A DNA stretch of 24,911 bases. Origin: a virus. The notes beneath the pieces were generated by a model. It was not told the DNA's origin. It did no database searches and saw only the letters and a list, made by a program, of their open reading frames with translations. A program made the translations under genes and the position numbers. Of the stretch, positions 6,985 to 15,079 are shown piece by piece. Within the stretch, counting starts at the first letter, position 1, and each line of letters begins with the position of its first letter. The DNA is taken from the IMG/VR virus record IMGVR_UViG_3300037071_004995, positions 1 to 24,911 of that record. The stretch is one strand, 5' to 3'.

Positions 6985-8132
6985 CTCCCGGAAAACCCAC
7001 CAGCCTCAGCGATCATCTTGGCCAGAGCATCTCCGTGAGTCAGGCCCTTGTACTTATCGCCATCTGTGTCGCTGGTGGTTTCGGAAGATTCCAAACCCGG
7101 CTCGGAGACACGCAGTTTGCCCAGTTCAGCCTTAAGTTTGGCATTCTCTTCCAGGGTTGAGGCAAAGGTTTTCTCAAACTCTGGCAGCGCCGAAGAGAAT
7201 GCGGCATACCGGGCCTTCTCTTCTGGAGAGATGTCCCCAGAGAAAATCTGGCGGGCCTTCTCTATCCTTTCCTTGACTCCTTTGTTCCAAGCAGCATCAC
7301 CATCCTTTTGTATGAACGGGGCCACGCCTTTCTCTGGTTCTCCCATCGACTTGATCTCACGGTCAAAGACGGAGTTAAGCTTTTCCTTCTCCCGAGTCGT
7401 TTCCATCGCCTGGGCCTCCTGGAGCTTCTTCCAGTTCTCGGACGAGTTCTCGATGACCTTGTTGCGCTCGATCTGGAGCTTGTCCATGTCGGCTACAGCG
7501 CGTTCCAACCGGGCTCGGCGCAGAGGCGTTAAGTCCTCCGAGAGAGCTTCTAATTGCTCGGTCCTCCAATCACTGTCGGGTAAGTCCAGAAGCTTGATTG
7601 CTTTCTCAGCCTTGTCCCCCATCGCCGACTTAATCAGGGCCTTGATGCTGTCGGCCTCTCCGTTGAAATGTTTCTGGAACTTATCGGATTTCTCCAAGGC
7701 CACCGCTTCCAACCGTTCAGCAAGTTTCTGTCTCTCGGTTTTTAGAGAATCATATTCCTTGGGATCAAATCCGTTGAACACTTCCAGTTTGGACTTTAGC
7801 TCATCACGCTCCTTTTCCACCTGCACCTTGGCATCATGGAAAGCTGCCCATTCTGAAGCCTTGCGCGGAGTGGGCGGCCTGTCTATCTTAGGCTCCGTTG
7901 TTTGTGTTTGGCTCCTAGCAACTGGGGCTGGTGCGGTTGGGGTTTGTTCCGCATCAGCCTCTTCCCTTGTCGGATTCATGGCTTGCTCGGCCCGATCTGC
8001 AAAAGCTTTCTCGGCGGCCTGTAAGAAGGCCGGATCATCAAACCCCTTAGCAATAATTGGATCACCGCCGGCTGGCGATTGAGTGACGACATTGGTGGAA
8101 CCTGAACCAGGGGATAGGACGGGGTCTGGCAT
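6981..8132 (-). CDS. Probable capsid scaffolding protein
   Basis: This 383-residue protein is highly charged and mostly helical, with long coiled-coil stretches at about residues 98-150 and 205-260, a Pro/Ala/Thr-rich disordered segment at about 52-90 and a disordered, Gly-rich C-terminus. That composition, and its place between portal and capsid genes, are typical of phage scaffolding proteins, which form the inner core of the procapsid and bind the coat through their C-terminus. It starts two bases after the stop of the 69-aa gene upstream and overlaps the first glycosyltransferase by ATGA. The coat gene would normally follow directly; here it is about 5.4 kb away. An internal virion protein is the main alternative. 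Confidence 0.7.
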   Translation of the reverse strand: MPDPVLSPGSGSTNVVTQSPAGGDPIIAKGFDDPAFLQAAEKAFADRAEQAMNPTREEADAEQTPTAPAPVARSQTQTTEPKIDRPPTPRKASEWAAFHDAKVQVEKERDELKSKLEVFNGFDPKEYDSLKTERQKLAERLEAVALEKSDKFQKHFNGEADSIKALIKSAMGDKAEKAIKLLDLPDSDWRTEQLEALSEDLTPLRRARLERAVADMDKLQIERNKVIENSSENWKKLQEAQAMETTREKEKLNSVFDREIKSMGEPEKGVAPFIQKDGDAAWNKGVKERIEKARQIFSGDISPEEKARYAAFSSALPEFEKTFASTLEENAKLKAELGKLRVSEPGLESSETTSDTDGDKYKGLTHGDALAKMIAEAGGFSGR

Positions 8133-8134
8133 AA

Positions 8135-8344
8135 TTAACTAAACTTTTGTTTCATGTTGACCAATAAACATAGGTCTATATTGACTGGTGTGAAAATCGT
8201 CTCGTATTTTGGAAGAATCAATCCACTTTTAGTTGGAATCCATTTTCGATCATAGGTGATCGCTGAAGGCAAGATCATAAACGTGCAACCAGCCCTAATA
8301 ATGGAAGACAGGAATCCCCTTCGGCCATAATCTCTATTCCACAT
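8135..8344 (-). CDS. 69-aa protein with twin-arginine-like signal in the head operon
   Basis: From the ATG at 8344 the product begins MWNRDYGRRGFLSSIIRAG. The RRGFL sequence followed by a short hydrophobic stretch (about residues 10-28, ending near LPSAITYD) resembles a bacterial twin-arginine (Tat) signal. Short RRxFL proteins of this kind are known to me from head modules of many metagenomic phages, where their function is not established. A TTG at 8371 would add nine residues and sits further inside the preceding gene; the ATG is preferred because it keeps the RR motif near the N-terminus, although its ribosome binding site is weak. The gene overlaps the upstream gene by 11 bases and precedes the scaffold candidate by two. 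Tat export is only a motif-level inference; a minor head protein is equally possible. Confidence 0.6.
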   Translation of the reverse strand: MWNRDYGRRGFLSSIIRAGCTFMILPSAITYDRKWIPTKSGLILPKYETIFTPVNIDLCLLVNMKQKFS

Positions 8345-8690
8345 CTGGTTTATTGTAATCCTTGGGATCAAAGTCAGCCTCTATTTCCTCTGGCACCGGG
8401 TCAGGATGCTTTGGAAGGCTGAAGATGACATTCAGACAATCCTGATAACCTTCTTTTCGGCCAAGTTCGATCGCGGCTTCCACGTCGGATATGGTCCGTC
8501 CACGAATTGGGTAGCCCGATGGTGCCGCATTCCTGATCGCTGAAAGAGCCTGTTGCCACTCCTTCTTGGTCCAGAGTTCACGGGCAAAGGCCAGATACTC
8601 CGGGCTGTTGCGCCAAGTAAATAGATCCATGCCGGTGAATAGGAACCTCACCTTAACCTTGGGCTTGGGGAAGAAATCTTTGAAGGTCAT
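8334..8690 (-). CDS. Hypothetical head-operon protein (118 aa)
   Basis: I do not recognise a family with a known function. The ATG at 8690 is chosen because it shares ATGA with the stop of the 55-aa gene upstream; a start three codons earlier would lengthen the overlap. The N-terminus is basic and hydrophobic (TFKDFFPKPKVKVRFLF), the middle has helices (SPEYLAFARELWTKKEWQ, then SDVEAAIELGRKEGYQDCL), and the C-terminus is acidic (PDPVPEEIEADFDPKD). It sits between portal and scaffold, so it may be a small structural or assembly factor. No membrane segment or enzyme motif is visible. Confidence 0.7.
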   Translation of the reverse strand: MTFKDFFPKPKVKVRFLFTGMDLFTWRNSPEYLAFARELWTKKEWQQALSAIRNAAPSGYPIRGRTISDVEAAIELGRKEGYQDCLNVIFSLPKHPDPVPEEIEADFDPKDYNKPDVE

Positions 8691-8854
8691 GCGTACCATT
8701 TGTCAATATCCTTAAACACTTCAACAATTTCTTCGTACCCCATACTGGAAAGAAGAGAACAGAGTATGCCATCTGCTTCTACGTGGGAAGCCTTAGGATC
8801 ACTTCCACGGTTATTCAAGTCCTTGAGTTTTTCCAATGCTTCTTCTGGTGTCAT
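8687..8854 (-). CDS. Small conserved-type protein (55 aa) after the portal gene
   Basis: A 55-residue reading frame starts with an ATG sharing ATGA with the portal stop and ends sharing ATGA with the next gene, which strongly supports it as real. It reads MTPEEALEKLKDLNN, continues with KASHVEADGILCSLLSSM and ends FKDIDKWYA. The pattern of an ADG(I/L)L helix followed by a terminal (D/E)KWYA recalls a small helical protein family found in many phages and bacteria, with no function known to me. It has no cysteine cluster or membrane segment. It is probably a small helical accessory of the head operon. Confidence 0.75.
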   Translation of the reverse strand: MTPEEALEKLKDLNNRGSDPKASHVEADGILCSLLSSMGYEEIVEVFKDIDKWYA

Positions 8855-11145
8855 TCAGCGGTGCTCTTGGCCTCGGCGGTTTCGCTAGCAATTCTGATCT
8901 TGCTTGCTGCCATCATGTCATTGATAGCGAGTTTCTGGCTGGTCTTCTTGGCGTTCTCGGAGAGCTTGAAATTTGTTTTGCGCTCATCCAACTGCATCTT
9001 GTGCTCTGCTTCGGCGGACTTGATCATGGTGTCAGGATCTTGCCCATTCCTGATTGATTGAGCCTGCTGTTGGGCGGCCTGCATCTCCTGCTCTTGCTTG
9101 GCTTGAGCCTCGGCCTGTTGCTCCACGAGGTTTCGCAATTGATCGGTTTGTTTTCCCATTTCCTCCCACTGATCCAAAAGCGTTTGAACAATATCCTTAC
9201 GGGTAGGATCTTGTTCCATCCTTTGAATATGTTTTCTGGCTGCTGGACCTACTAACTCCATAAAGGCTAAAACCTCTCGTGGGTCTGCTCCTTGTTGCAC
9301 GCTTTCCAGAGCTTGAGACCCAGCCTGTAAAAATGTTTGTGCGTAGATAACTGGGTTCTGGGTCGATGTGACCACAGCCTCAATCCCATCCTTCATGCCC
9401 GACACCTGAAGCATGGCCATTGCATGATGATCGCTGGGTAATTCGTTTTGATCCGGTTTGGGATTATACCGCTGGACCTTGCCCTCACTCGTGTAGATGG
9501 CAATCGTGTCATCAATGAAATTGGATCGTCCCGTCTCTGGTAGCATCGGGATAAATGGGGCCAGGGAACCAAGAGCTTGCTGGCGCATCATACTTGAGCC
9601 GTTGCCCATATTCCTGTCGGCCTTTACGCTATCTATCTTGCGCAGATCCTTCTTGGGCACCCCGCGCTTCACACAACGATCCTGGTACTCAATAGCCATC
9701 TTCGCAAACTTGCCCATCGAGGCATGGATGTTCGGATTGGAAAGCCGGCGGTACATTTCCCGGTAGGCATAATCCAGATAGGAATAGAACCGATTGACGG
9801 CTGAGTTCCCAAGCACGCTGGCCATGCTCATCCTCTGCTGAAATTCACCAAGGGTCATCGGGTTTCCGGGCTTGGGGTCCAGTCGCGGTCGGTAGATCCC
9901 CGTATTGGCTTCCAGCATCGCATCCAGATCACGGTTCATGGCCACCGATGATTCGATGTCGCCGAGCACGGTGCTTTGCTGGATATCAAAGTCCGGTCCA
10001 ATCACATGATAGCCACCGCCCATGTGGGAGATCCCGACCTTTTGCAGAGCTGCCGCGGTCTTGGCTTGAAGGGTGATTCCAAGCCTCAGAAACGTAGCAT
10101 CCATCCCAGCGCAGCGCAGTCTGGATTTTAGCGTCATGGGCGCGTAAATCTGCTTTCCCAGTCCAGCCGAGGCGTTCCAGGAGCCACTCTTTACCTCAAA
10201 GAAAAATGGGGCGATGATCTGGGAAGCTTCCTCGAACTTGTCCACCTTCTTGTAGAGATATTCCTTGTCGGTGTTCTGCCCAGTGCGCTCGATGATGAAA
10301 TGGCTCCACTTGCCGCTAAACTCCCGAACGTAAACATGAGCCACCTTGACACAAGGCATCCGCATGGAAGTGGAAAGATCGTGGTCGCGCAGTTGGTTCT
10401 GGAGTTCAATCGCCTCGGAACTGTCGGCTTCTACATTGGGTGTGGCGTGACGGATGGCATCCTTGCAGCCTTTAGGATTCCAGCCGAGAGAGCGGGCGGT
10501 AGATTCATCCCGGACGCGATTGTAGAGGTTGTGAACCTTCATGTCCTGCAAGACCACGAACATCTCAAACTCATCCTCGATATCACACTCGGTCCCATCA
10601 GGCACCTTGACCCGGTAATGGGAGACTCGCTTGAAACGCCAGTCCAAAGTATCCTCCCACATCAGGAACCCTTTCCCGTAACCCAGGAAATCATTGATCA
10701 TGCTCCAGACATGGAAATCAAATGGCGCGTAATTCTCTAACAGACGGTCCATCTCCTCGGTCTGGATATTCCCGTACTCCTCGCGCCTGGACTCATCATC
10801 ACAATCGGAGGTGATGACGGCGTAATGTTTTCCAGAAGCAAAGAGATCGTAGTATGGGGCGCATCCAGCCGACAGTGAAGCCGATCCTTCTAGGGTATTG
10901 AAGTTCGCCCGACGGGACTGGCCAGCATTGCGCAGCTTAGAGGAATTGTAAGGCGGGTTTCCATCGAACATGGACTGGATCAGCGCGTCATGGTTCGATC
11001 TTCCCTTGTCAGCATCAACCAGAGTTGTGACGATATTAAAGGTGTGGCTGGGAGATTCCAGTCTACTCTTAGGAGGCTTTCCATTGTCACCGAGCGTCTT
11101 TAATCCATAGCTATCCTGGGGCCAGTTGGGAGTGTTTGAGTCCAT
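8851..11145 (-). CDS. Phage portal protein (podovirus-like)
   Basis: This 764-residue protein sits two small genes downstream of the terminase and is translated just three bases after the preceding stop. Length and order fit the large portal of podovirus-like phages, the dodecameric ring through which DNA enters and leaves the capsid. The N-terminal half has an Asn/Asp-rich segment and wing-like beta strands (VWSMINDFLGYGKGFLMWED around residues 145-164). A long helix and stem-like part lies around residues 430-480 (PMTLGEFQQRMSMAS). The last 110 residues are a Gln/Ala/Glu/Lys-rich coiled coil (about 660-764), like the barrel extension of long portals. I assign it on size, context and general pattern rather than one diagnostic motif. 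Confidence 0.85.
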   Translation of the reverse strand: MDSNTPNWPQDSYGLKTLGDNGKPPKSRLESPSHTFNIVTTLVDADKGRSNHDALIQSMFDGNPPYNSSKLRNAGQSRRANFNTLEGSASLSAGCAPYYDLFASGKHYAVITSDCDDESRREEYGNIQTEEMDRLLENYAPFDFHVWSMINDFLGYGKGFLMWEDTLDWRFKRVSHYRVKVPDGTECDIEDEFEMFVVLQDMKVHNLYNRVRDESTARSLGWNPKGCKDAIRHATPNVEADSSEAIELQNQLRDHDLSTSMRMPCVKVAHVYVREFSGKWSHFIIERTGQNTDKEYLYKKVDKFEEASQIIAPFFFEVKSGSWNASAGLGKQIYAPMTLKSRLRCAGMDATFLRLGITLQAKTAAALQKVGISHMGGGYHVIGPDFDIQQSTVLGDIESSVAMNRDLDAMLEANTGIYRPRLDPKPGNPMTLGEFQQRMSMASVLGNSAVNRFYSYLDYAYREMYRRLSNPNIHASMGKFAKMAIEYQDRCVKRGVPKKDLRKIDSVKADRNMGNGSSMMRQQALGSLAPFIPMLPETGRSNFIDDTIAIYTSEGKVQRYNPKPDQNELPSDHHAMAMLQVSGMKDGIEAVVTSTQNPVIYAQTFLQAGSQALESVQQGADPREVLAFMELVGPAARKHIQRMEQDPTRKDIVQTLLDQWEEMGKQTDQLRNLVEQQAEAQAKQEQEMQAAQQQAQSIRNGQDPDTMIKSAEAEHKMQLDERKTNFKLSENAKKTSQKLAINDMMAASKIRIASETAEAKSTAE

Positions 11146-11148
11146 AAA

Positions 11149-11358
11149 TTATTCCTTGCAGCGTAGAGCCTCAACCTCAGAAACAGGTAGTGGAAAATCA
11201 AGGGACCATTCCAAAAGTCGTGGAATATCTTCCTGCAACTTCTCCACTGAAATATAAACCGCAATCGTGGGCAAGTCACCCTTGGCCCAATTGCCTATTG
11301 GTTGAAATGGTCTTACGATCCAACCGTTGGACACGGTTTCAATGATGATGGTTTTCAT
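11149..11358 (-). CDS. Hypothetical head-operon protein (69 aa)
   Basis: The start at 11358 shares ATGA with the stop of the cysteine-rich gene upstream. An earlier in-frame start exists but would deepen the overlap. The sequence MKTIIIETVSNGWIVRPFQP, followed by AVYISVEKLQEDIPRLLEW, suggests a compact alpha/beta fold with a strand-loop-strand N-terminus. The motif W-I-V-R-P recalls a small phage protein family of unknown function often found beside portal genes. The gene ends three bases before the portal start. No enzymatic residues, metal ligands or membrane segments are evident. Confidence 0.7.
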   Translation of the reverse strand: MKTIIIETVSNGWIVRPFQPIGNWAKGDLPTIAVYISVEKLQEDIPRLLEWSLDFPLPVSEVEALRCKE

Positions 11359-11984
11359 TTCTGCCAGCAATACTCGGGCAACCTGTCCTGGTACTCTTTA
11401 GCCTTCTCGGTAATCAGATCCTGGGGCATCTGAATTAAGGCTTTCAAGCTACACCCGCACCCGGCCAGGCAGGATTGCAAAACGGAGTCATACTGGCTTT
11501 TGACCTGTCCGACAAAGGAATTAACCAGAGCCGTGAGTGGGGAATTGCACGTGGCGCATCCCGGAGGGTTGGCGTTGTATGGACACCGAGCACAGATGGC
11601 GGCTCTAGAGTTCATGGTTTCCACGCTGGCCTTCTGCCGACCATTCAACTGCCAGCCGATCAAAGTCTTGGTCCCTTCGATCACCTGGGCAAATGTGAAC
11701 CCATGACGGATCTCCACCGGCTTGTCTGTTGGTGAAGTATAGGAGCACCGATCCGGTGGAAGCAGCCGGCAGAGTTGATCTTGAACCAGCAGGAAGAGAT
11801 TCCCCGGAACCGGAATGCCGTTGGCTTGGTAATGCTTCACCAAGTCGGAGAGCAGTTGGTCCGGGGAAAGGTACTGTTTACCCGGGTCGAGCTTGGGATC
11901 GGGAAACCGTCGGCCTGTCTCGGGCACCAGGTAGCGCCAGTATCCAGGAGGGGTTTCCCGGATGTTATTTACGATTAAGCTCAC
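11355..11984 (-). CDS. Cysteine-rich putative metal-binding phage protein
   Basis: This 209-residue protein uses a GTG start that shares GTGA with the terminase stop. Its C-terminal half has seven cysteines: C131-x2-C134 (ICARCPYN), C143-x2-C146 (PGCATCN), C172, and C176-x-C178 (CLAGCGCSLKALIQMP). The spacing suggests a zinc or iron-sulphur site. The CxxCPxN ... CGCxLKxLxxxP arrangement matches a protein type I have seen in head modules of podovirus-like phages, with no established role. The N-terminal half (GYWRYLVPETGRRF, DLVKHYQANGIPVP) looks like a separate small domain. Its place between terminase and portal suggests a packaging or connector accessory. Confidence 0.75.
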   Translation of the reverse strand: MSLIVNNIRETPPGYWRYLVPETGRRFPDPKLDPGKQYLSPDQLLSDLVKHYQANGIPVPGNLFLLVQDQLCRLLPPDRCSYTSPTDKPVEIRHGFTFAQVIEGTKTLIGWQLNGRQKASVETMNSRAAICARCPYNANPPGCATCNSPLTALVNSFVGQVKSQYDSVLQSCLAGCGCSLKALIQMPQDLITEKAKEYQDRLPEYCWQK

Positions 11985-13789
11985 CAGTCAACAAAGGCTT
12001 CTTCGGTGGTCTGTTCAAATGGAGTATTGAAGCGCGTGTCCTCATCATACACATCGTTCTGCGCTTTGACGAAGTTAATTTCTTCTTTCGATATGGCCAG
12101 CACCGTTCCAGCTACCAATCCGCGCTGGCGAGCCACCTCGCAAATTACCACCACCGCGTCAGCTTCATCAGGGGAATGTCCGAATTTCTTTTTGAACTCC
12201 AGTTTCGTCTCCAAAACTATTTTCCGGTTCTTGACTGAGTACTGCCGGGAACAGAATTGCTGGATAGCTGCCTGTGGGATTCCCTTCAACTGCCCAGATA
12301 CCACGATAGAACGAACAAAGAACCAGAGTTCGGTCACTCGATTAGCGTAAACCTCATGGCTGGGCCTGGGGTCTTCCTCGCTAGCCGGGCGTTCACTGGC
12401 CATCCCACCAAACTCCACTCGGACACATTCTCCCCAGTCTGTTCGAGTGTGAGAATAAACCCCGCGCCCTGTTCCCGTTGAATCAGATCCATGATTCTGG
12501 GGAACAACTTTACGTTTCTTGCATTCCGCTATGGCAGACTGGGAAATCTGATAGTCTAGTTCGTGTTCCGATGTGGATAAGGGCCTTATTGTCACTGACT
12601 CAGTAAGCTGCAAACCCATCTTGCCCATATTGAGATCCCCCAACAATCCGAACTGATCTATACATTTGTCACCCTCAAATCCAGGGTCCAACCCTGAAAG
12701 GGGATCAGACTTGGAAAGGAAGGTGTGCTTATCCCTGACTCCATATTTAGCAATCATGGCCTCACTTAAGACCGTATTGCACACTCCCTCTGGCGGTGGA
12801 AATCCTTCGGTCCATTTCCAGTATTCAATCGTGTCTTCCTTGCCTTCATCCCGCTGAAAATCTTCCCAGGAGTAAAGAAACGGATAGATGGTTTTTCGAG
12901 CTTTCACATTGGGAGATTCCTTGCCGCGAAACCTAACCGTCAATCCTGGCTCCAAGCACAATTCCCGATCTCCTTTAGCTTTCCATTCGATATCTTCCAC
13001 CGTGACAGACTCCCATCCGTTCACCGGCTGGCACGCTCGATCAAAGGGATCTAGAGTCCGGGAGATAGGATTACCGATGAGCAATACCGTCAGATCCGAA
13101 CAACCCTTAGCCAGGTTGGGTATCACTCGGAAGATAGCCTCGGGAGTGTCAGTAGCCTCGTCCACGATCAACAAGATTCTCTCATTATGAATACCCTGAA
13201 GCTTGGCCACCGTCTTGCCCAGCTCACCCGGTTCTACAGACAGTGCCATGATCGCCCGCAAGCTATCCCCCTTCTCCCGCTGGAGGATGGTCTGGGAATC
13301 CAGGAGATTGCCCGTCTTGATTAACGACTCATCGACCTTGAACTTGTCCGACAGGGTTTTCCTGGCCTGGTAAAAGAAATCCTGGATCTTGGGCCAGATT
13401 CTAGTCTTTACCATCTTACCGCTGGTGCTGGTCAGAATCACCGTAGAGGTCATGGGGCTGGCCAGCCACCAGAGAAAGGCGTAGTGGGCCGAGGAAAAAG
13501 TTTTAGCAGCCGCAGCACAGCCGGGCCAGTAGACATACCGATGGATCACGCTTCCGATCTGAACCGCATACTCGGTCGAGCAGAGCGACTGAATCTGAAT
13601 CCGGCTCCAGTCATGGAATTTTGTCTCCGGCAAAACCATCCGGGAGATGTTTAAGAAATGCCGGTACTTTCCCAATCCCCCCTTGTCGGTCGGATGGCTT
13701 CTCTTAAAACACCAGTACTCCAACTCCAGATCATTTAACTGAACAGGGAAAGAAAGGCCGTATTTGTGCGGGATAGAGACGGCGCTCAC
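11981..13789 (-). CDS. Terminase large subunit (TerL)
   Basis: This 602-residue protein has the two-domain plan of a phage packaging motor. The ATPase has a P-loop-like segment WPGCAAAAKTF at residues 88-98, a Walker B ILLIVDEATD at 205-214 with the catalytic glutamate E211, and a coupling motif LLIGNP at 236-241. The C-terminal RNase H-like nuclease has SGLDPGFEGD (D368), GSDSTGTGRG (D436) and DEADAVVVI (D541, D544) as metal-binding acidic residues. The loop is atypical: the residue before K96 is alanine instead of glycine. Translation starts at a GTG with no clear ribosome binding site, only 38 bases from a divergent gene. It cuts and pumps the genome into the procapsid through the portal encoded downstream. 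Confidence 0.95.
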   Translation of the reverse strand: MSAVSIPHKYGLSFPVQLNDLELEYWCFKRSHPTDKGGLGKYRHFLNISRMVLPETKFHDWSRIQIQSLCSTEYAVQIGSVIHRYVYWPGCAAAAKTFSSAHYAFLWWLASPMTSTVILTSTSGKMVKTRIWPKIQDFFYQARKTLSDKFKVDESLIKTGNLLDSQTILQREKGDSLRAIMALSVEPGELGKTVAKLQGIHNERILLIVDEATDTPEAIFRVIPNLAKGCSDLTVLLIGNPISRTLDPFDRACQPVNGWESVTVEDIEWKAKGDRELCLEPGLTVRFRGKESPNVKARKTIYPFLYSWEDFQRDEGKEDTIEYWKWTEGFPPPEGVCNTVLSEAMIAKYGVRDKHTFLSKSDPLSGLDPGFEGDKCIDQFGLLGDLNMGKMGLQLTESVTIRPLSTSEHELDYQISQSAIAECKKRKVVPQNHGSDSTGTGRGVYSHTRTDWGECVRVEFGGMASERPASEEDPRPSHEVYANRVTELWFFVRSIVVSGQLKGIPQAAIQQFCSRQYSVKNRKIVLETKLEFKKKFGHSPDEADAVVVICEVARQRGLVAGTVLAISKEEINFVKAQNDVYDEDTRFNTPFEQTTEEAFVDW

Positions 13790-13827
13790 TCGACAAACGT
13801 AAATTTCACAGGCACACTATACCACCT

Positions 13828-14043
13828 ATGGCAAATCCACTCGCAGAACTCCCCATCCCACCCAACTGGAAACCCTCTCCAAAATGGGAAATCCTCTCCT
13901 GGGTGCAAAACCAGGACACCCAACTGCACGCGATCCTGGAAAAGATCGTAGAAGCCTCACCCGACACCAAGCTCGCCGCCGATGTCCATGTGGCCATCCA
14001 GATCAATCAGAAGATCGGACAACTGGCTGCAGCGCTCCCGTGA
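13828..14043 (+). CDS. Hypothetical 71-aa plus-strand protein
   Basis: This short frame reads MANPLAELPIPPNWKPSPKW, then helical segments EILSWVQNQDTQLHAILEK and DVHVAIQINQKIGQLAAAL. It is divergent from the terminase gene, starting 38 bases from the terminase GTG, and its stop shares GTGA with the following gene, which supports translation of both. There is no good Shine-Dalgarno sequence before the ATG. Composition is ordinary, with an amphipathic helical C-terminal half, so a small oligomerising protein is plausible. No family is recognised. It is one of only two plus-strand genes embedded in a minus-strand block. Confidence 0.6.
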   Translation: MANPLAELPIPPNWKPSPKWEILSWVQNQDTQLHAILEKIVEASPDTKLAADVHVAIQINQKIGQLAAALP

Positions 14044-14489
14044 CTACCGAGGAAGATTTTCAGAGGATATGCAAGGAACTTGGCAGAAATCCGCACACCG
14101 GGCTTCGGGAGCGTGATCCAGCCAAATCGATGGGGCCAAACGAAGAGATCGCTATGAAATACACCGTCATTTACTGGCCAGATGTGGATGTCTTAATCCA
14201 AACCGTCAATGCCCGTATCGCTGAAGGGTGGACTCCAATCGGTGGCATCCTAAAATCCGATAACCTCTGGGCTCAAGCCATGACCCTCCTTCGCCCAGCC
14301 TATGGAGGGCAGGCCCACGATCAACAGGCACCCAATCCTCAGATCCCCAAAGAAGAACACGATTACTGGGCCAAACTCACCGAGACATTTGAAAAATCCA
14401 TCGCATCGGCCAAGACACCAACCCCGCGCTCCTATCGTCAAAAAGCCAAAATCCTACAAACCCGTCAAAGAGAGCATCTGCCCGGTTAA
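14040..14489 (+). CDS. DUF1737-like protein (149 aa)
   Basis: A GTG at 14040 shares GTGA with the preceding stop. After a 38-residue N-terminal extension comes MKYTVIYWPDVDVLIQTVNA, then RIAEGWTPIGGIL and WAQAMTLL. The pattern of a strand, a helix with V-N-x-x-(I/L)-x-E-G-W-x-P-x-G-G and a final QAM is that of DUF1737, a small domain of unknown function found in bacteria and phages. An internal ATG at 14154 would start exactly at this domain and may be the real start. The C-terminal 60 residues are Pro/Lys-rich and probably disordered. It converges on the minus-strand 61-aa gene, 28 bases away. Confidence 0.7.
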   Translation: MTTEEDFQRICKELGRNPHTGLRERDPAKSMGPNEEIAMKYTVIYWPDVDVLIQTVNARIAEGWTPIGGILKSDNLWAQAMTLLRPAYGGQAHDQQAPNPQIPKEEHDYWAKLTETFEKSIASAKTPTPRSYRQKAKILQTRQREHLPG

Positions 14490-14517
14490 TAAGGCCGGGG
14501 ATGGGTGCAGGACAGAT

Positions 14518-14703
14518 TCAAAGAGGTAATACTTCCTGCCCCTCCAACCACACTACCGCCCGTTCTTCATCCGCCCAGGCGACATTCTCCAACCCCACCA
14601 CATTATCACTGATCACACCCGACAATTGCAGCCGGTCCAACACCTCATTTACCCCCAACTTCTCCCTCTCGATGTAGCGTTTTAAGGAGCCGGGGGAAAT
14701 CAT
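14518..14703 (-). CDS. Hypothetical 61-aa protein
   Basis: The ATG at 14703 shares ATGA with the stop of the 34-aa membrane peptide gene. The product, beginning MISPGSLKRYIEREKLGVNE, goes on LDRLQLSGVISDNVVGLENV and ends in WADEERAVVWLE. An N-terminal helix followed by a hydrophobic beta region is likely. A TTG at 14742 in frame would add 13 residues and overlap the small gene extensively, so it is less likely. No family is recognised. It is the last gene of a four-gene coupled chain that starts at 15600. Confidence 0.6.
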   Translation of the reverse strand: MISPGSLKRYIEREKLGVNEVLDRLQLSGVISDNVVGLENVAWADEERAVVWLEGQEVLPL

Positions 14704-14804
14704 TGCAAAAGCGGGCTGTAGTAGTAGTAAATCACGCTCCAAGGGTTAAACGCGAAATAGAAGAACACCAACATTGTTATTTTCATAATTCCTTTCATTT
14801 TCAT
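14700..14804 (-). CDS. 34-aa single-span membrane peptide
   Basis: A tiny frame starts with an ATG sharing ATGA with the upstream 92-aa gene and ends sharing ATGA with the 61-aa gene. It begins MKMKGIMKITMLVFFYFAFN and ends in PWSVIYYYYSPLLQ. A basic N-terminus and a run of aromatic and aliphatic residues predict one membrane helix. GAAAGGA four bases before the third in-frame ATG (14786) makes a 28-residue form starting MKITMLVFF a good alternative. Overlap of both ends with neighbours argues that it is translated. Function unknown; small phage membrane peptides include holin-like and host-modifying proteins. Confidence 0.6.
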   Translation of the reverse strand: MKMKGIMKITMLVFFYFAFNPWSVIYYYYSPLLQ

Positions 14805-15079
14805 ACCCATTCCCATGAACACCCTCTTTTAGCCAGCTCCAACTTAGCACTCGCCGGGTCCATCTTTTTCATCCATCCCAAACTCGGAGCCGCCTCCACG
14901 CACATCCACAGCCCATCGACCCTCTTCCAGGTCGCGCAAGCCACGAAAAACTCGTTCCTAGCCTTCAATTGCTTCTCCAGGACCGGCTTGTAGTCGGGTC
15001 TTTTAACGAAAACCTTCCAGTTATTGCGTCTTTTCAAGCTGTGTTTCACCCTTGGAGCGAAAAGTAAGTCCTGTTTCAT
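14801..15079 (-). CDS. Hypothetical basic protein (92 aa)
   Basis: The start at 15079 shares ATGA with the stop of the upstream replication-type gene. The sequence is rich in Lys and Arg: APRVKHSLKRRNNWKVFVKR near the N-terminus, then LKARNEFFVACATWKRVDGL and LELAKRGCSWEWV at the end. The WKRVDGLWMCVEAAP strand suggests a compact alpha/beta domain. No catalytic motif is seen. High basic content and position downstream of a replication-type gene fit a nucleic-acid-binding role, but that is inference only. An upstream start at 15100 would overlap the previous gene without better initiation signals. Confidence 0.65.
   Translation of the reverse strand: MKQDLLFAPRVKHSLKRRNNWKVFVKRPDYKPVLEKQLKARNEFFVACATWKRVDGLWMCVEAAPSLGWMKKMDPASAKLELAKRGCSWEWV

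Noticed and set aside
7048-8082. Long plus-strand Ser-rich frame of 344 codons
   Set aside because: It is the antisense of the coiled-coil scaffold candidate; Ser/Phe/Leu-rich composition is what Glu/Lys/Ala-rich helices give on the other strand.
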